Source: W-Chloroflexi-9 sp045863195 | GTDB taxonomy: Bacteria > Chloroflexota > Dehalococcoidia > UBA2979 | DNA length: 64,000 nt | NCBI GenBank assembly: GCA_045863195.1 | Contig: BTUI01000001.1 | Coordinates: forward strand, 248,001-312,000 | Direction of reading: 5' to 3' | Shown here: positions 15,498 through 23,794 of the stretch, in pieces | Numbering within the stretch: position 1 is the first letter of the stretch | Layout of the letters: each line of letters starts with the position of its first letter | The notes under the pieces: generated by a model | Told to the model about the DNA's origin: nothing | Seen by the model: only the letters and a program-made list of their open reading frames with translations | Database searches by the model: none | Program-made: the position numbers and the translations under genes

Positions 15498-17453
15498 TCA
15501 GGCGGCCTCGGGGCGTACCTGACTGCCCTCCGCACCGTCGGAGCTTCGGAGCAAGTGCGGCAACCAACCCTTGCCCGTCAGTACTTCCTCGGCTGCCTCA
15601 GCCATCGCTTGCTTCTTCATACCGGCGATTCGTGACGCCTCCTCGTCGGCGGCCTCACGCACAGCTTCGAGGATCAGGGCCTTCGTCACGCGGCTGAAGT
15701 ACCCCTCTGCCGTCGGCTGCCAGTGCGCGACCATATCGAGCGACAGCGCCTGCGTGAGGATGTCAGCATTCGCTTGCGCCCCCGCCTTCCGCTCCCACCG
15801 CTGCCTGACCGCGAACACCGACAGCGAGAGGCAGTGCGCAAACAGGGGCATCCGCTCCGCGTGATCGAGACCGGCGATGAACGTCCAGAGCTCGCCCGCG
15901 TCCTCGGGCAGACGCGCCGCCCACGCCTCGTGACGCTCGGCGAGCGCGCGACCAGAGGACGACTCGTCGATGCCCGGCGCCTCCTGGCGCAGCGGCACTT
16001 CGCTGACCTGGAGTTCGAGACACGACGCGGGAGCGTCGTGAAAGAAGAGCTGCGCGGCGAGCGCGTGCGTAGCAGCGACCAGTGCGACGTCGGGCCGCTG
16101 ACCGAGTTCCAACCGGAGGGCGAGGGTGCGGTGCGCCGTGAGGTCGCGCACCAGCGCGTCAGGCAAGGGCTTCGACGTGGACTCATCGGCAGACGGGACG
16201 TGCTCGTCCTCCTCACCCGAGGTCTCGACGCCCGTTGGCTCCGAGCCGGCGTCCGGTGCCGCCTCCCATGCTGGCTCGTCCGCCGTCCTGATGAAACCGC
16301 GCTCGATGCGCGCCTGACCGTCCCGGCTGAGCGAGACGAACGCGCCGCTGCGCGCCATCTGCACCGGGTCGTATGCGCGCTGGCGTTCGAGCAGCTGCTC
16401 GATCTCCGCCTCCAGCTCGTCGTACCGGGCCTCCTCGGTCCCGGTCAGCTCCTCGCCTGCGTCGTAGCGCTCTTCCAGCGCTTCGAGTTCGCCGCGAATC
16501 GCATCGAGCCGTTCCTGATCCGATGCGGACAGTTCCACGTGCTGCGGGTAGAACCGCCGCATCCCGTGGTCGTACGGGAACTCGAGTCGCGCTTCGACCC
16601 ACTTCCAGCCCTCGGCCTGCACCTCGGCCGCGATCGCATTCAGCCGCTCGACGACGAGCCGGTCGAGCAGCTCCACGTCGGCGAGGTAGCCGCCGTCCTC
16701 CTCGGAGAAGAGGTCACGCACCACGGCGCCGCCCGCCTGCGCGTAGGCCTCGCCCGCGAAGAGCGCGCGCGGGTCGTCCGGCTCGACGTGGCTCTCGATC
16801 ATCAGGCGGCGGATCTGCGCGGGCTGGCGGTTCCAGCCCTCCTGGACCACCCGGTAGACGTGCTCCTGGCGCGCGTGGTCCTCGCTGATCGCGAACGCCA
16901 TCAGTTGCTCCAGCGTCACCTCGCCCTCGCGGTACAGCTGCATCAGCAGGGGGCTCACCGCGCCGAGGCGCATCCGCTGCCGGACGACGTGCGCGGACAC
17001 CCCGAAACGGGCGCCGATCTCCTCGGCGCCCAGCCCCTGCTCGTCGGCCAGCCGCTTGAACGCCTCGAACTGGTCGGCGGCGTTCATCGGCGAGCGCGTC
17101 ACGTTCTCGTCGAGGCTCACCTCCAGCGGGTCTCCCGTCGCGTCGACCACGCAGCGGATCGGCTCGTCACCACTGATCTGCCCGCGCTTCACACGCAGCA
17201 GCAGCGCGAGCCTGCGCCCCTCGCCGGCCGTGACCAGGTAGTAGCCGGTCTCGGCACCGTCCGCGTCGCACTCCGGCTGCACGATGAGGTTCTGGAGCAG
17301 CCCCTTGTGGTGGATCGATGCCGCCAGCGCCTCAAGCGCCGCCTCGGTGTGCGGCGTCTTGCGTGCGTTGTGTGGAGAGGGCTTCAGCCGGTCGAGCGCG
17401 ATCATCGCCATGCCGCTCTGCACCGGATCCGCGGTCTTCTTTCTCGTTGCCAT
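15498..17453 (-). CDS. ParB/RepB-type partition protein
   Basis: This large ParB-family protein has 651 residues. The ATG at 17453 is chosen for AAGGAGACATC just upstream. Residues 18-110 form the ParB N-terminal nuclease/CTPase-type domain (LKPSPHNARKT, GLLQNLIVQP, AGEGRRLALL), followed by SLDENVTRSPMNAADQFEAF and a helix-turn-helix (about 150-190, IGARFGVSAHVVRQRMRLG). The remaining 400 residues contain a Glu-rich coiled coil (about 300-360) and a C-terminal domain seen in plasmid and ICE ParB-like proteins. No parA is in the window, which is common for this accessory subgroup. It is the last gene of the minus-strand cassette, 88 bp after the helicase. Confidence 0.88.
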   Translation of the reverse strand: MATRKKTADPVQSGMAMIALDRLKPSPHNARKTPHTEAALEALAASIHHKGLLQNLIVQPECDADGAETGYYLVTAGEGRRLALLLRVKRGQISGDEPIRCVVDATGDPLEVSLDENVTRSPMNAADQFEAFKRLADEQGLGAEEIGARFGVSAHVVRQRMRLGAVSPLLMQLYREGEVTLEQLMAFAISEDHARQEHVYRVVQEGWNRQPAQIRRLMIESHVEPDDPRALFAGEAYAQAGGAVVRDLFSEEDGGYLADVELLDRLVVERLNAIAAEVQAEGWKWVEARLEFPYDHGMRRFYPQHVELSASDQERLDAIRGELEALEERYDAGEELTGTEEARYDELEAEIEQLLERQRAYDPVQMARSGAFVSLSRDGQARIERGFIRTADEPAWEAAPDAGSEPTGVETSGEEDEHVPSADESTSKPLPDALVRDLTAHRTLALRLELGQRPDVALVAATHALAAQLFFHDAPASCLELQVSEVPLRQEAPGIDESSSGRALAERHEAWAARLPEDAGELWTFIAGLDHAERMPLFAHCLSLSVFAVRQRWERKAGAQANADILTQALSLDMVAHWQPTAEGYFSRVTKALILEAVREAADEEASRIAGMKKQAMAEAAEEVLTGKGWLPHLLRSSDGAEGSQVRPEAA

Positions 17454-17486
17454 GATGTCTCCTTGGATTGTGTGGTTCGTTGGGAA

Positions 17487-17529
17487 GCGGGATCGGACCG
17501 AAGGACGCTCGTCCCCGAGCCGATCCCGC
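17487..17529 (-). other. Intercistronic stem-loop between helicase and parB
   Basis: GCGGGATCGG (17487-17496) pairs with CCGATCCCGC (17520-17529), with an inner GGAC/GTCC helix. It lies between the helicase stop and the parB ribosome binding site, so it may tune parB expression or stabilise an mRNA end. No T-run follows. Confidence 0.5.
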
Positions 17530-17541
17530 GTGATGGGCCGG

Positions 17542-19695
17542 TCAGAGCAGACGCATCTGCTCGCCGGCCTCGGGGCCGAGCAGGTCGGCGATGAGCCGCT
17601 GCTCGCGTTCGCCCGCGCCGACCGTTGCCGGCTCGCGCACCGGGAGCGCCTCGGGCACGAATTCCCGGGAGTCGAGCGCGGCATCGGCCTCAAGGGCGGT
17701 CTGCCGCGCGCCGGCGAAGAGCGCCTCCAGCGACTCGTCGCTCGCCTCGTCGCCGCCAGTGAGCGAGCGGGCGAGCGCCAGCGTCAGGTCTTCGCCCTCC
17801 GCTCCGTGCGCCGCCAGGCCACCGTCGCCGAGTTCACCCTCGACCACGAGCGACGCCTGCAGCTTGCGGGCCACCAGCGCGAGGGCCTGCGCCTGGAGCG
17901 TCGCCCGATAGGCGAAGTAGACGACCCGCACCGGCTGGTGCTGGCCGATCCGCCACGAACGGCGGCTCGCCTGGCGCATCACGTAGACGGAGTACTCCAC
18001 CTCCGCCCAGGCGATTGAGGGGAATGCCAGGAGATCGAGCCCCGTTTGGACGAGGCGGGGGTGGGTGATCAATACGTCCACCCCCTCGCGGACGCGGCGC
18101 TCCACCCACTCCTCGCGCCGGTCGGGGGGCACCGTATCCGCCTTGAGTGTCACCACCCGCAGCCCCGCCTCACGAAACACCCGCTCGAACCGCCCCGTGA
18201 TGTCGCGGCTCTGCGTATGCGTGACGTAGACGAGCACCCGCCGACCCTGCGCCCGTTCCTCAAGGGCGAGGTCGACGAGCGCCTGTTCCTTCGGGTAGAG
18301 GCGGTAGTCCGGCAGTGCCGGGGCCGAAGCGATCACCTCGCCATTCCCCGGATCGACGACCGTCTCGCCCTGCGTGCAGGCGTCGGGGTAGGCGAGCAGC
18401 GCCTGCAGATAAGCCCCCAGCAAGCGCCGTGAGCCACCCTGGAGCGCCTGCATCACCGCCGCGTGCAGCGCGTCGGCCAGCCGCCGGTACGCGACGGACT
18501 GCGAGGGGACCTCATCTCCCTCGCTCCCGCGGTCGAGCGTGATCAGCCGCACCTCCTCCCGGTACTCGGGCAGCCCTGCGGCGACGTCCGCGAGCCGCAG
18601 GAAGACGGTGTTGCCGATCAGGTGGAAGAGCACCGCCGGGGAGACGCCGGGCTTCTCCACCGTGCGGGTGCGGTAGCCGCGACGGCGGCTGGTGCGGCCG
18701 TCCTCATACGCGCCGTCGTCGCCGCGCTTGGTGATGCGCTCGACGAGGCCATAGCGGGAGACCCAGCGTCCCTCCTCCCCGTACGCGAACTCCTCCCGCA
18801 CCGCGGGCGAGAAGCGCCAGAGCAGGTGGAAGAGCGTGGAGGCGTAGCCACCGGCCAGCGTCCCCGTCAGGGTGAGCGTGCGTCCGCAGGCCTCGGCGAG
18901 CGTGCCCGCCGCGATCCCCTGGGCGGATCCGCGTGCCTTGTACTCCTGCTGCTCGTCGACGACGAGCAAGTCGAAGTGTCCGGGCAGCCGGCGGCTGATG
19001 TAGTCCGCGAGCGGATAGCGCCGCGGACCGCTGCGGTCGGCCTGCCAGAGTGGCGCGCGGCAGTGTTCGCAGACATGCTTGCGCCGCGCGAGCCGGTCGA
19101 GATCGACTGGCAGGCCCTCCTCGTCGAGCACGGGCGCGAAGCAGTCGGGGCAGCAGAGCCGCCGCAGCGGCTCGCCGTCCTCGGCGTAGCGCGGAAGTCC
19201 ACCACTCACATCGAGCCGTGAGACCACGGCCGGCTGCCAGCGGTAGGAGAGCTTCGCCCGCTCGCGCGAGAGGATCACGAACTGCGTCCGCCGATCGTCC
19301 CGCGGCAGCCGCGCGAGGTCGCCGACCGTCGTCACGATCACCGCGGAGGTGAGCGGCACTGTCTCCTCGACCTCGCGTTTCCACTTGCGCACGAGGTGGG
19401 GCGGCGTGAGGACGAGCACGCGCCGGAAGCCCGCCAGGTAGGCGGCACTCGCGGCGATCGTCGTCTTCCCCGTCCCCATCTCGCCGACGAGGTTGGTGCC
19501 GCGGTGGCGCTGCAGGGAGAGCGCGACCGCGCGGATCGCGTCGCCCTGCGCCCCGAGCGGACGGCGCCGCAGCCGCGTGAGGTCGAAGCCCCAGTCGTCG
19601 CGGTTGCGGGCCGAGTAGACGGGTGGATAGGCGCGCAACGTCGTGCGCGCGATCGCCTCTCCATGTTCGGAGAGGAACGCGGCAAGGTCGGTCAC
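17542..19695 (-). CDS. SNF2/DEAD-like superfamily II helicase of plasmid type
   Basis: This 717-residue superfamily II ATPase has motif I GEMGTGKTT at 71-79 and motif Ia LVLTPPHLVRKW. In the middle (about 180-235) two zinc-ribbon-like pairs are inserted (CCPDC and CEHC) ahead of the Walker B motif. That motif reads VVDEQQEYK, so DEQQ replaces the usual DEAH/DExH. Motif III is LTGT. The C-terminal half carries motif V and VI equivalents (DVLITHPRLVQTGLDL and RQASRRSWRIGQ), the latter typical of SNF2/phage-like helicases. Such helicases accompany ParB and DUF6094 methylases on actinobacterial and Chloroflexi plasmids and ICEs. The 4-bp overlap with the methylase gene shows coupling. Confidence 0.85.
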   Translation of the reverse strand: MTDLAAFLSEHGEAIARTTLRAYPPVYSARNRDDWGFDLTRLRRRPLGAQGDAIRAVALSLQRHRGTNLVGEMGTGKTTIAASAAYLAGFRRVLVLTPPHLVRKWKREVEETVPLTSAVIVTTVGDLARLPRDDRRTQFVILSRERAKLSYRWQPAVVSRLDVSGGLPRYAEDGEPLRRLCCPDCFAPVLDEEGLPVDLDRLARRKHVCEHCRAPLWQADRSGPRRYPLADYISRRLPGHFDLLVVDEQQEYKARGSAQGIAAGTLAEACGRTLTLTGTLAGGYASTLFHLLWRFSPAVREEFAYGEEGRWVSRYGLVERITKRGDDGAYEDGRTSRRRGYRTRTVEKPGVSPAVLFHLIGNTVFLRLADVAAGLPEYREEVRLITLDRGSEGDEVPSQSVAYRRLADALHAAVMQALQGGSRRLLGAYLQALLAYPDACTQGETVVDPGNGEVIASAPALPDYRLYPKEQALVDLALEERAQGRRVLVYVTHTQSRDITGRFERVFREAGLRVVTLKADTVPPDRREEWVERRVREGVDVLITHPRLVQTGLDLLAFPSIAWAEVEYSVYVMRQASRRSWRIGQHQPVRVVYFAYRATLQAQALALVARKLQASLVVEGELGDGGLAAHGAEGEDLTLALARSLTGGDEASDESLEALFAGARQTALEADAALDSREFVPEALPVREPATVGAGEREQRLIADLLGPEAGEQMRLL

Positions 19696-20756
19696 GCCGC
19701 GGCGGCTTCCCCGGAAGCGTTGTCAGCACCGGAGCCTGTGTCGATCACCTCGACCTCGCCGGAGCGCAGGTCGAGCGCGACGACCGAGGTGCGCATCACC
19801 TCGCGTTCAACGTCGACGTCGGCGTCGGGTGAGTAGGCGGGGACCGAGACCTTGTAGGTACGCCCCTTCACCAGCAGCCGCCTCCCGCCGGAGTCGAGCA
19901 GGATGTTGTCGAGGAATCCCGCGGCGATCATCACCGCGAGGTGCCCCCGGCGTAGCGGCATGAGCGGCCGCACCCGCCGCTCCTCGGGCGGCCAGAGCCG
20001 CTCCATCAGCGCCGCGTGTGTCCAGAGGCCCGTGCGGCGCGCCTCGGCCGCGGCCTCCGCCGGGTCGAAGGCGAAGGAGGTGAAGAGCACCTCGCCCGCC
20101 GGCAGCACCGGAAGGGTGCGTTGCTGCCCGGCGTCACCGGCGACCGGTAACTCGGCCAGCCGTCCGGTCGCCCAGGCCTCGACGGTCGTGCGCAGCGACG
20201 TGTCGGCGGCAACCTCCTCACGCCTCGTCCCGAGCACGACGACCTGCCCGAAGCGCTCGAAGAGGCCGTCGGGGAAGCGCCAGCAGGCGAGGTTGCGGTA
20301 GTGCCCCGCGAGGTAGCGGGCCGAGTTCGCGAGCCGCCGCTGCGGGACGATGTAGACGAGCAGCCCTCCGGGACGGAGGTACTTCGTCGTCGCGGTGAGG
20401 AACGTGTGCTCCAGCCGCTTCGCCTCCATGTCCTCGTCGTAGGGCGGGTTGAGGAAGAGGCATGAGAACGCCCCTTCCTCGATCCGCGCGCTCAGCGCGC
20501 TCCCGGGGAGCGCGTGGTCGAGGAGCGTCGCCGCTTCCTCGTAGCGGTCGGATTCCAGTTCGACCCCGTAGGTCTCGCCGCCGACCGCATCCGCGAGTTG
20601 CCGGAGTGCCGCGCCGGTGCCGGCACAGGGATCGAGCAGGCGGACGGCCACGCGCCCGCCGTGCGAGGCGGGCCGGATCATCGCCGCGACCCGCGCCACC
20701 ACCTCGGGCGGCGACGGGAAATACTGGGCGTTCGCTGTCGCAGTCAGCCTTGTCAC
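19692..20756 (-). CDS. DUF6094-type class I DNA methyltransferase
   Basis: This adenine-specific-methylase-like protein has about 354 residues. I prefer the GTG at 20756, preceded by GAGGG; an ATG at 20777 overlaps the upstream gene but has no ribosome binding site. The SAM-binding motif I is LLDPCAGTGAALRQLA, with an acidic residue in YGVELE, and the catalytic motif IV is FLNPPYDED (NPPY), characteristic of N6-adenine methylases. The C-terminal part (RPLMPLRRGHLAVMIAAGFLDN) is typical of the plasmid-borne DUF6094 family. It may protect element DNA or methylate during replication. Its stop overlaps the helicase start by 4 bp. Confidence 0.85.
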   Translation of the reverse strand: MTRLTATANAQYFPSPPEVVARVAAMIRPASHGGRVAVRLLDPCAGTGAALRQLADAVGGETYGVELESDRYEEAATLLDHALPGSALSARIEEGAFSCLFLNPPYDEDMEAKRLEHTFLTATTKYLRPGGLLVYIVPQRRLANSARYLAGHYRNLACWRFPDGLFERFGQVVVLGTRREEVAADTSLRTTVEAWATGRLAELPVAGDAGQQRTLPVLPAGEVLFTSFAFDPAEAAAEARRTGLWTHAALMERLWPPEERRVRPLMPLRRGHLAVMIAAGFLDNILLDSGGRRLLVKGRTYKVSVPAYSPDADVDVEREVMRTSVVALDLRSGEVEVIDTGSGADNASGEAAAA

Positions 20757-20766
20757 GACCGCGCCC

Positions 20767-21345
20767 TCACGCTGCATCCGCCAGTTCGGCGGCGGGCAGC
20801 GGGACCCGGTGCCCCCGCAGCGCGCGGCCGAGCGCCTGCTTCAGGTCGCTGCGGTCCGGCGTGCAGCGCCAGGCGTGGACGCCCAGCGCGTCGAGCGGAC
20901 GGGCCTCGCCCCGCTGCAGCGCGCGCTCCCAGAGCCAGTCCGCCCAGAGGGGGTGGAGTGGGAGGTCGACGCGGCGGCTGAGGAAGCGGTAGTGCAGTGC
21001 CGGCGCTTCCTCGGTGCTGCGTGCGAGCAGGAGGAAGTCGAAGCGTTCCCCCGCGTAGAGCGCATGCTCGGGGACCAGCATCCCCTGCGTCGCCCCCGTC
21101 ACCGGGAGCTTCGCGGCGTGGAAGCGGGTCGCGCCGCGGGCCTCGCGTGCCAACTCGCAATAGCGCCCACCCATGAGCGCGTCGTCGCTCAGCACCGCCG
21201 GTTCGCCCTTGATGAGCCGCGCCCAGAGCGCGCGTACCGACTGCTGGTTGCCGAGCAGCGAGATGAACCAGAGCTCGGCGTCATCCCGCGCGTAGGCGTC
21301 GACCGCGGCGCTAAAGCCGGCGCAGCGGATGTGCATCGTCTCCAT
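20767..21345 (-). CDS. Hypothetical protein of the plasmid-like cassette
   Basis: This 192-residue protein starts at the ATG at 21345 after AAAGGAGACTCG. It appears soluble, with no signal or membrane segment. Residues 1-30 contain IRCAGFSAAVDAYARDDAELW, and a Trp-rich central block (HPLWADWLWERALQRG) precedes the Lys-Gln-Ala end. Several residues fit a small alpha/beta accessory protein often found beside DUF6094 methylases on plasmids, but I cannot name a family or a function. Its end overlaps the alternative ATG start of the methylase. Codon use and GC match its neighbours in the cassette. Confidence 0.7.
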   Translation of the reverse strand: METMHIRCAGFSAAVDAYARDDAELWFISLLGNQQSVRALWARLIKGEPAVLSDDALMGGRYCELAREARGATRFHAAKLPVTGATQGMLVPEHALYAGERFDFLLLARSTEEAPALHYRFLSRRVDLPLHPLWADWLWERALQRGEARPLDALGVHAWRCTPDRSDLKQALGRALRGHRVPLPAAELADAA

Positions 21346-21356
21346 CGAGTCTCCTT

Positions 21357-21590
21357 TCATGTGGCGCGCTGAAAGCGCCCGTGCGCGTCGAGGATTCCGA
21401 CCTCGGGGCGGGTGATTGAGCTGGCGTCCGCCCAGCGTCCGTCCTCGAACGCCGCCGCGAGCGCCCGCTCGAACCAGGCGTCCCAGCCCGGGCCGTCCTC
21501 TGCGAGGCCGGGCGGGACCGGGAGGTCGAGGACGCCGGTGAGGGTGAGCCGCAGGACGTGTGTGCCCGGCGGGAGTGAGCGCGCCGTCAT
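21357..21590 (-). CDS. Small hypothetical protein (77 aa)
   Basis: This encodes 77 residues from the ATG at 21590, which overlaps the stop of the preceding 57-codon gene (ATGA type). The sequence is GTHVLRLTLTGVLDLPV, then GPGWDAWFERALAAAFEDG, then RPEVGILDAHGRF. Such beta-alpha-beta miniproteins are common in plasmid maintenance operons, but I know no function. The gap to the next gene is 11 bp and contains its ribosome binding site. Confidence 0.6.
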   Translation of the reverse strand: MTARSLPPGTHVLRLTLTGVLDLPVPPGLAEDGPGWDAWFERALAAAFEDGRWADASSITRPEVGILDAHGRFQRAT

Positions 21591-21760
21591 CGCGGCGCTT
21601 CCGCATCGGCGCGTGTTCGGCAGCTGGCGCAGTACCGCGGGTCGGTTCGCGGCACGTTCGGCATCCGTCCGAAGGCGACGGCGCGGCCGCACAGCGTGCG
21701 GGCGAGGTGCCCGGGAAGGTCGTACCCGGGCACCTCGATCACGTGGCGCAGGCGAGGCAT
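21587..21760 (-). CDS. Tiny Cys-pair protein (57 aa)
   Basis: This 57-residue frame lies between the RHH gene (5 bp upstream) and the 77-residue gene (ATGA overlap). It reads MPRLRHVIEVPGYDLPGHLA over residues 1-20, then a Cys at position 24 and a CASC pair at 44-47. The arrangement resembles a minimal zinc-binding knuckle; with one further ligand it could be a zinc-ribbon-like protein. Both gene junctions support it as real. Function unknown. Confidence 0.6.
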   Translation of the reverse strand: MPRLRHVIEVPGYDLPGHLARTLCGRAVAFGRMPNVPRTDPRYCASCRTRADAEAPR

Positions 21761-21765
21761 GCCGT

Positions 21766-21978
21766 TCAGGCGGCCGTGCGCTCGTCGGCACCGTCGAACA
21801 CCCCGCGCGCGACGTTGTCGGGCGGGACGTCGGCTGGCTCGACGTCGTCGAGCCAGCCTTCTGCCGCGAGGTAGCGTTCCACCGCCTCGGCGACGAGGTG
21901 CGTCATCGCCCGGCCGCGTGCTTGGCCGAGCCGGTAGAGCAGCGGGATCAACCGCTCGGGGATCTTCGGGCTATACAT
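21766..21978 (-). CDS. Ribbon-helix-helix (CopG/Arc-like) small protein
   Basis: This 70-residue protein starts at the ATG at 21978, spaced 7 nt from GAGGAG; a nearer ATG at 21984 sits too close to it. Residues 4-45 (KIPERLIPLLYRLGQARG, then RAMTHLVAEAVERYLA) show the strand-helix-helix pattern of RHH DNA-binding proteins such as CopG, used as plasmid copy or antitoxin repressors. No toxin gene is adjacent. It overlaps the end of the ardC-like gene by 8 bp and could autoregulate part of the cassette. Confidence 0.65.
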   Translation of the reverse strand: MYSPKIPERLIPLLYRLGQARGRAMTHLVAEAVERYLAAEGWLDDVEPADVPPDNVARGVFDGADERTAA

Positions 21979-22912
21979 CTGCATGCTCCTCTTCGTGGAC
22001 AGGGGCCGCGGTCGGCTGCGGGGTGTAGCCGAGGATGTGGTCGACGGCGCGCTGGGCCTGTCCCGCCGCCGCGACCGCGAGCCGACGGTCGTCCTCGAGC
22101 GCCCGCAGCCAGGACGCGATGTAGGCCGCCGACTGGTCGAGGCGCGAGGCGTCGACCCCGGCCTCCTGGCAGAGGAATGCCGCCGCGAACTCTGCGACCA
22201 GCTCTTCGCGCGAGTAGACCGGTGAGCCGAACGGGGCCGACTCCTGGTAGCCCTCGCGGTCCAGCCGCGAGGGATGGCCGGTCGAATGGGCGAGCTCGTG
22301 GAAGAGCGTCGCGTAGTAGCCGTCGACATCGCGGAACGCGCCGAGCGGCGGGAGGTGCACCTCGTCGCGCGAGGGGATGTAGTAGGCGGACTCCCCGTCA
22401 TGGAAGACGTCAGGTCCGTCCGCATAGCCAGCGACGATCGCCTCGGCCCGTGTGAGCGGGTCGAACTCGCGACCGGACTCCTGGTCCGGGAGCGTGAGCC
22501 CCTCGCACTGGGCGACGTTGAAGACGGTGTAGAGCCGCATCAGCGGGAAGGCGTCTCCGCGTCGCTCGTCGTCGGGATTGGTGTCACGCTCGTCGTCGCG
22601 TGCGGGCCACTTCCAGAAGGCGACCCGTGTCCCGTGCTCGCCGCGGCGGACGTGGCCGCCGAGCATCTCCGCCTGCCGGAAGGTCAGCCAGCGGGCGTCG
22701 TCGTAACTCGCCTCCATCGAGGTGAGGCTGAGCATGAGCAGGTTGATGCCGCGGTACGGGCGGTGCGAGACCGCGTTGCGCAGTCCGCGTGCGCGCCAGG
22801 GGTGACGCCACGGGACGGTGCCGCGCTCGAGGGCGGCGATGATGCGGGCGGTAACTTCCGCGTACGGGTCGCGGCGTGCCGCGACTGGCCTACGCCGCGT
22901 GCGGGCCGTCAT
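21971..22912 (-). CDS. ArdC-like antirestriction protein (ssDNA-binding plus zincin)
   Basis: This 313-residue protein starts at the ATG at 22912. The N-terminal domain (about 15-130) resembles the ssDNA-binding ArdC domain (VTARIIAALERGTVPWRHPW; RGINLLML; WLTFRQAEMLGGHVRRGEHG). The C-terminal domain is a metallopeptidase-like zincin with HELAHSTGH at 205-213 and a downstream Glu (EELVAEFAAAFLC). ArdC proteins carried by conjugative plasmids protect incoming ssDNA from restriction. This supports conjugative or plasmid ancestry of the cassette. The same chromosome has a type I restriction system 27 kb away, the kind of barrier this protein would counter. Overlaps at both ends show cotranscription. 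Confidence 0.9.
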   Translation of the reverse strand: MTARTRRRPVAARRDPYAEVTARIIAALERGTVPWRHPWRARGLRNAVSHRPYRGINLLMLSLTSMEASYDDARWLTFRQAEMLGGHVRRGEHGTRVAFWKWPARDDERDTNPDDERRGDAFPLMRLYTVFNVAQCEGLTLPDQESGREFDPLTRAEAIVAGYADGPDVFHDGESAYYIPSRDEVHLPPLGAFRDVDGYYATLFHELAHSTGHPSRLDREGYQESAPFGSPVYSREELVAEFAAAFLCQEAGVDASRLDQSAAYIASWLRALEDDRRLAVAAAGQAQRAVDHILGYTPQPTAAPVHEEEHADV

Positions 22913-23117
22913 GGAATCCCATGTGAGCGTCGCCGCCGGGCCTCCGGCGCTCGTAGACGGTGAGCCGCACGGTGTGCGTGGAGCCATCGGTGCGCACCGC
23001 CTGCACGGCGGTCGCGTGGAAGCCGGGGATCGGCGAATGCCACAGCGGGATCACCGCCACGGCGTACTGCCCCGAGCGCGTGGTGACCACGCGCCGAGCG
23101 GTCGGCTGCAGGACCAT
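22890..23117 (-). CDS. Small hypothetical protein (75 aa)
   Basis: This 75-residue frame starts at the ATG at 23117, three bases after the Rad52-family stop, and runs 23 bp into the ardC-like gene. The product begins MVLQPTARRVVTTRSGQYAV and continues with a beta-rich stretch (FHATAVQAVR, THTVRLTVYERRRPGGD), fitting a small barrel or DUF of plasmid type. Its place between annealase and antirestriction genes and the tight spacing support it. Function unknown. Confidence 0.55.
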   Translation of the reverse strand: MVLQPTARRVVTTRSGQYAVAVIPLWHSPIPGFHATAVQAVRTDGSTHTVRLTVYERRRPGGDAHMGFHDGPHAA

Positions 23118-23119
23118 CG

Positions 23120-23794
23120 TCAGGCGGCCTGTGCGTGTCCATTGCGGCGGTCGAGGCCGCGTGCGAGGCGGGTCACGGCATCCTGCAGGCGACGTGCGTC
23201 GAGCTCGTCAAGCGGGCAGCCATACTTCTCGGCGACCCACTCGCGCGTGCGCACCTCGTCGGATCCGGCGCGCTCGGCGATCGCGAGCACCTCGCGGCGG
23301 AGCGGCTCGGCATCCACCGGGCCGGTCGCATCCGTCCCATCGAGGCGCGCCGACAGCTCGTTGCCAAGCCCGGCGCCGTAGTGCCGCAGTGCCCGCTTGA
23401 GGCCATCAGTCACCGCCGTCTTGTAGGCGGTCGCATGTCCGTCAGCGGTCTGTTCGTCGACGCCTCCCGTGCCCACGTCGCTGTGCGGCGGGCAGCCGTC
23501 GACGCTGACACGCACCGTCGCTGTGTAGATCCCGAGCACGGGGGTGGCGTTGCGCCGTCCGGTCTGCGGGATCGGTCGATAGGTGACCTCGCCGACCACT
23601 TCCGCGCCCCAGCGGTCCTCGCCGAAGATCGCGTTCGCGAGCTGGATTGCGCGCCACCCTTCCAGGTAGCGGATCAGTCCGTCGTCGCCCTCGCGTTCCG
23701 AGATGTGCTCGGGTGCGAGCGGCTGACGGAGCTTCCGCTTCGCTGCGGTGCTCAGGCGGCGCGGTTGAGGCGCGTTCGTTCGCTCTGCTGCCAT
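23120..23794 (-). CDS. Rad52/Rad22-family single-strand annealing protein
   Basis: Rad52-type annealases pair complementary ssDNA in phage and plasmid recombination. The 224-residue protein starts at the ATG at 23794 (AGGGAG 5 nt upstream), inside the end of the primase gene (43 bp overlap). The core is visible at about 35-150: RYLEGWRAIQLANAIFGEDRWGAEV is split across the first helix-strand unit, then VLGIYTATVRVSVDG, GVDEQTADGHATAYKTAVTDGLKRALRHYG. The last part (EWVAEKYGCPLDELDARRLQDAV) is a small helical tail. Together with ParB, ArdC and primase it gives the element its own recombination function. Confidence 0.88.
   Translation of the reverse strand: MAAERTNAPQPRRLSTAAKRKLRQPLAPEHISEREGDDGLIRYLEGWRAIQLANAIFGEDRWGAEVVGEVTYRPIPQTGRRNATPVLGIYTATVRVSVDGCPPHSDVGTGGVDEQTADGHATAYKTAVTDGLKRALRHYGAGLGNELSARLDGTDATGPVDAEPLRREVLAIAERAGSDEVRTREWVAEKYGCPLDELDARRLQDAVTRLARGLDRRNGHAQAA

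Noticed and set aside
15723..17594. 623-codon plus-strand open frame
   Set aside because: It is fully antisense to parB and the frame is an effect of GC-rich third positions; the minus-strand protein has clear ParB domains.
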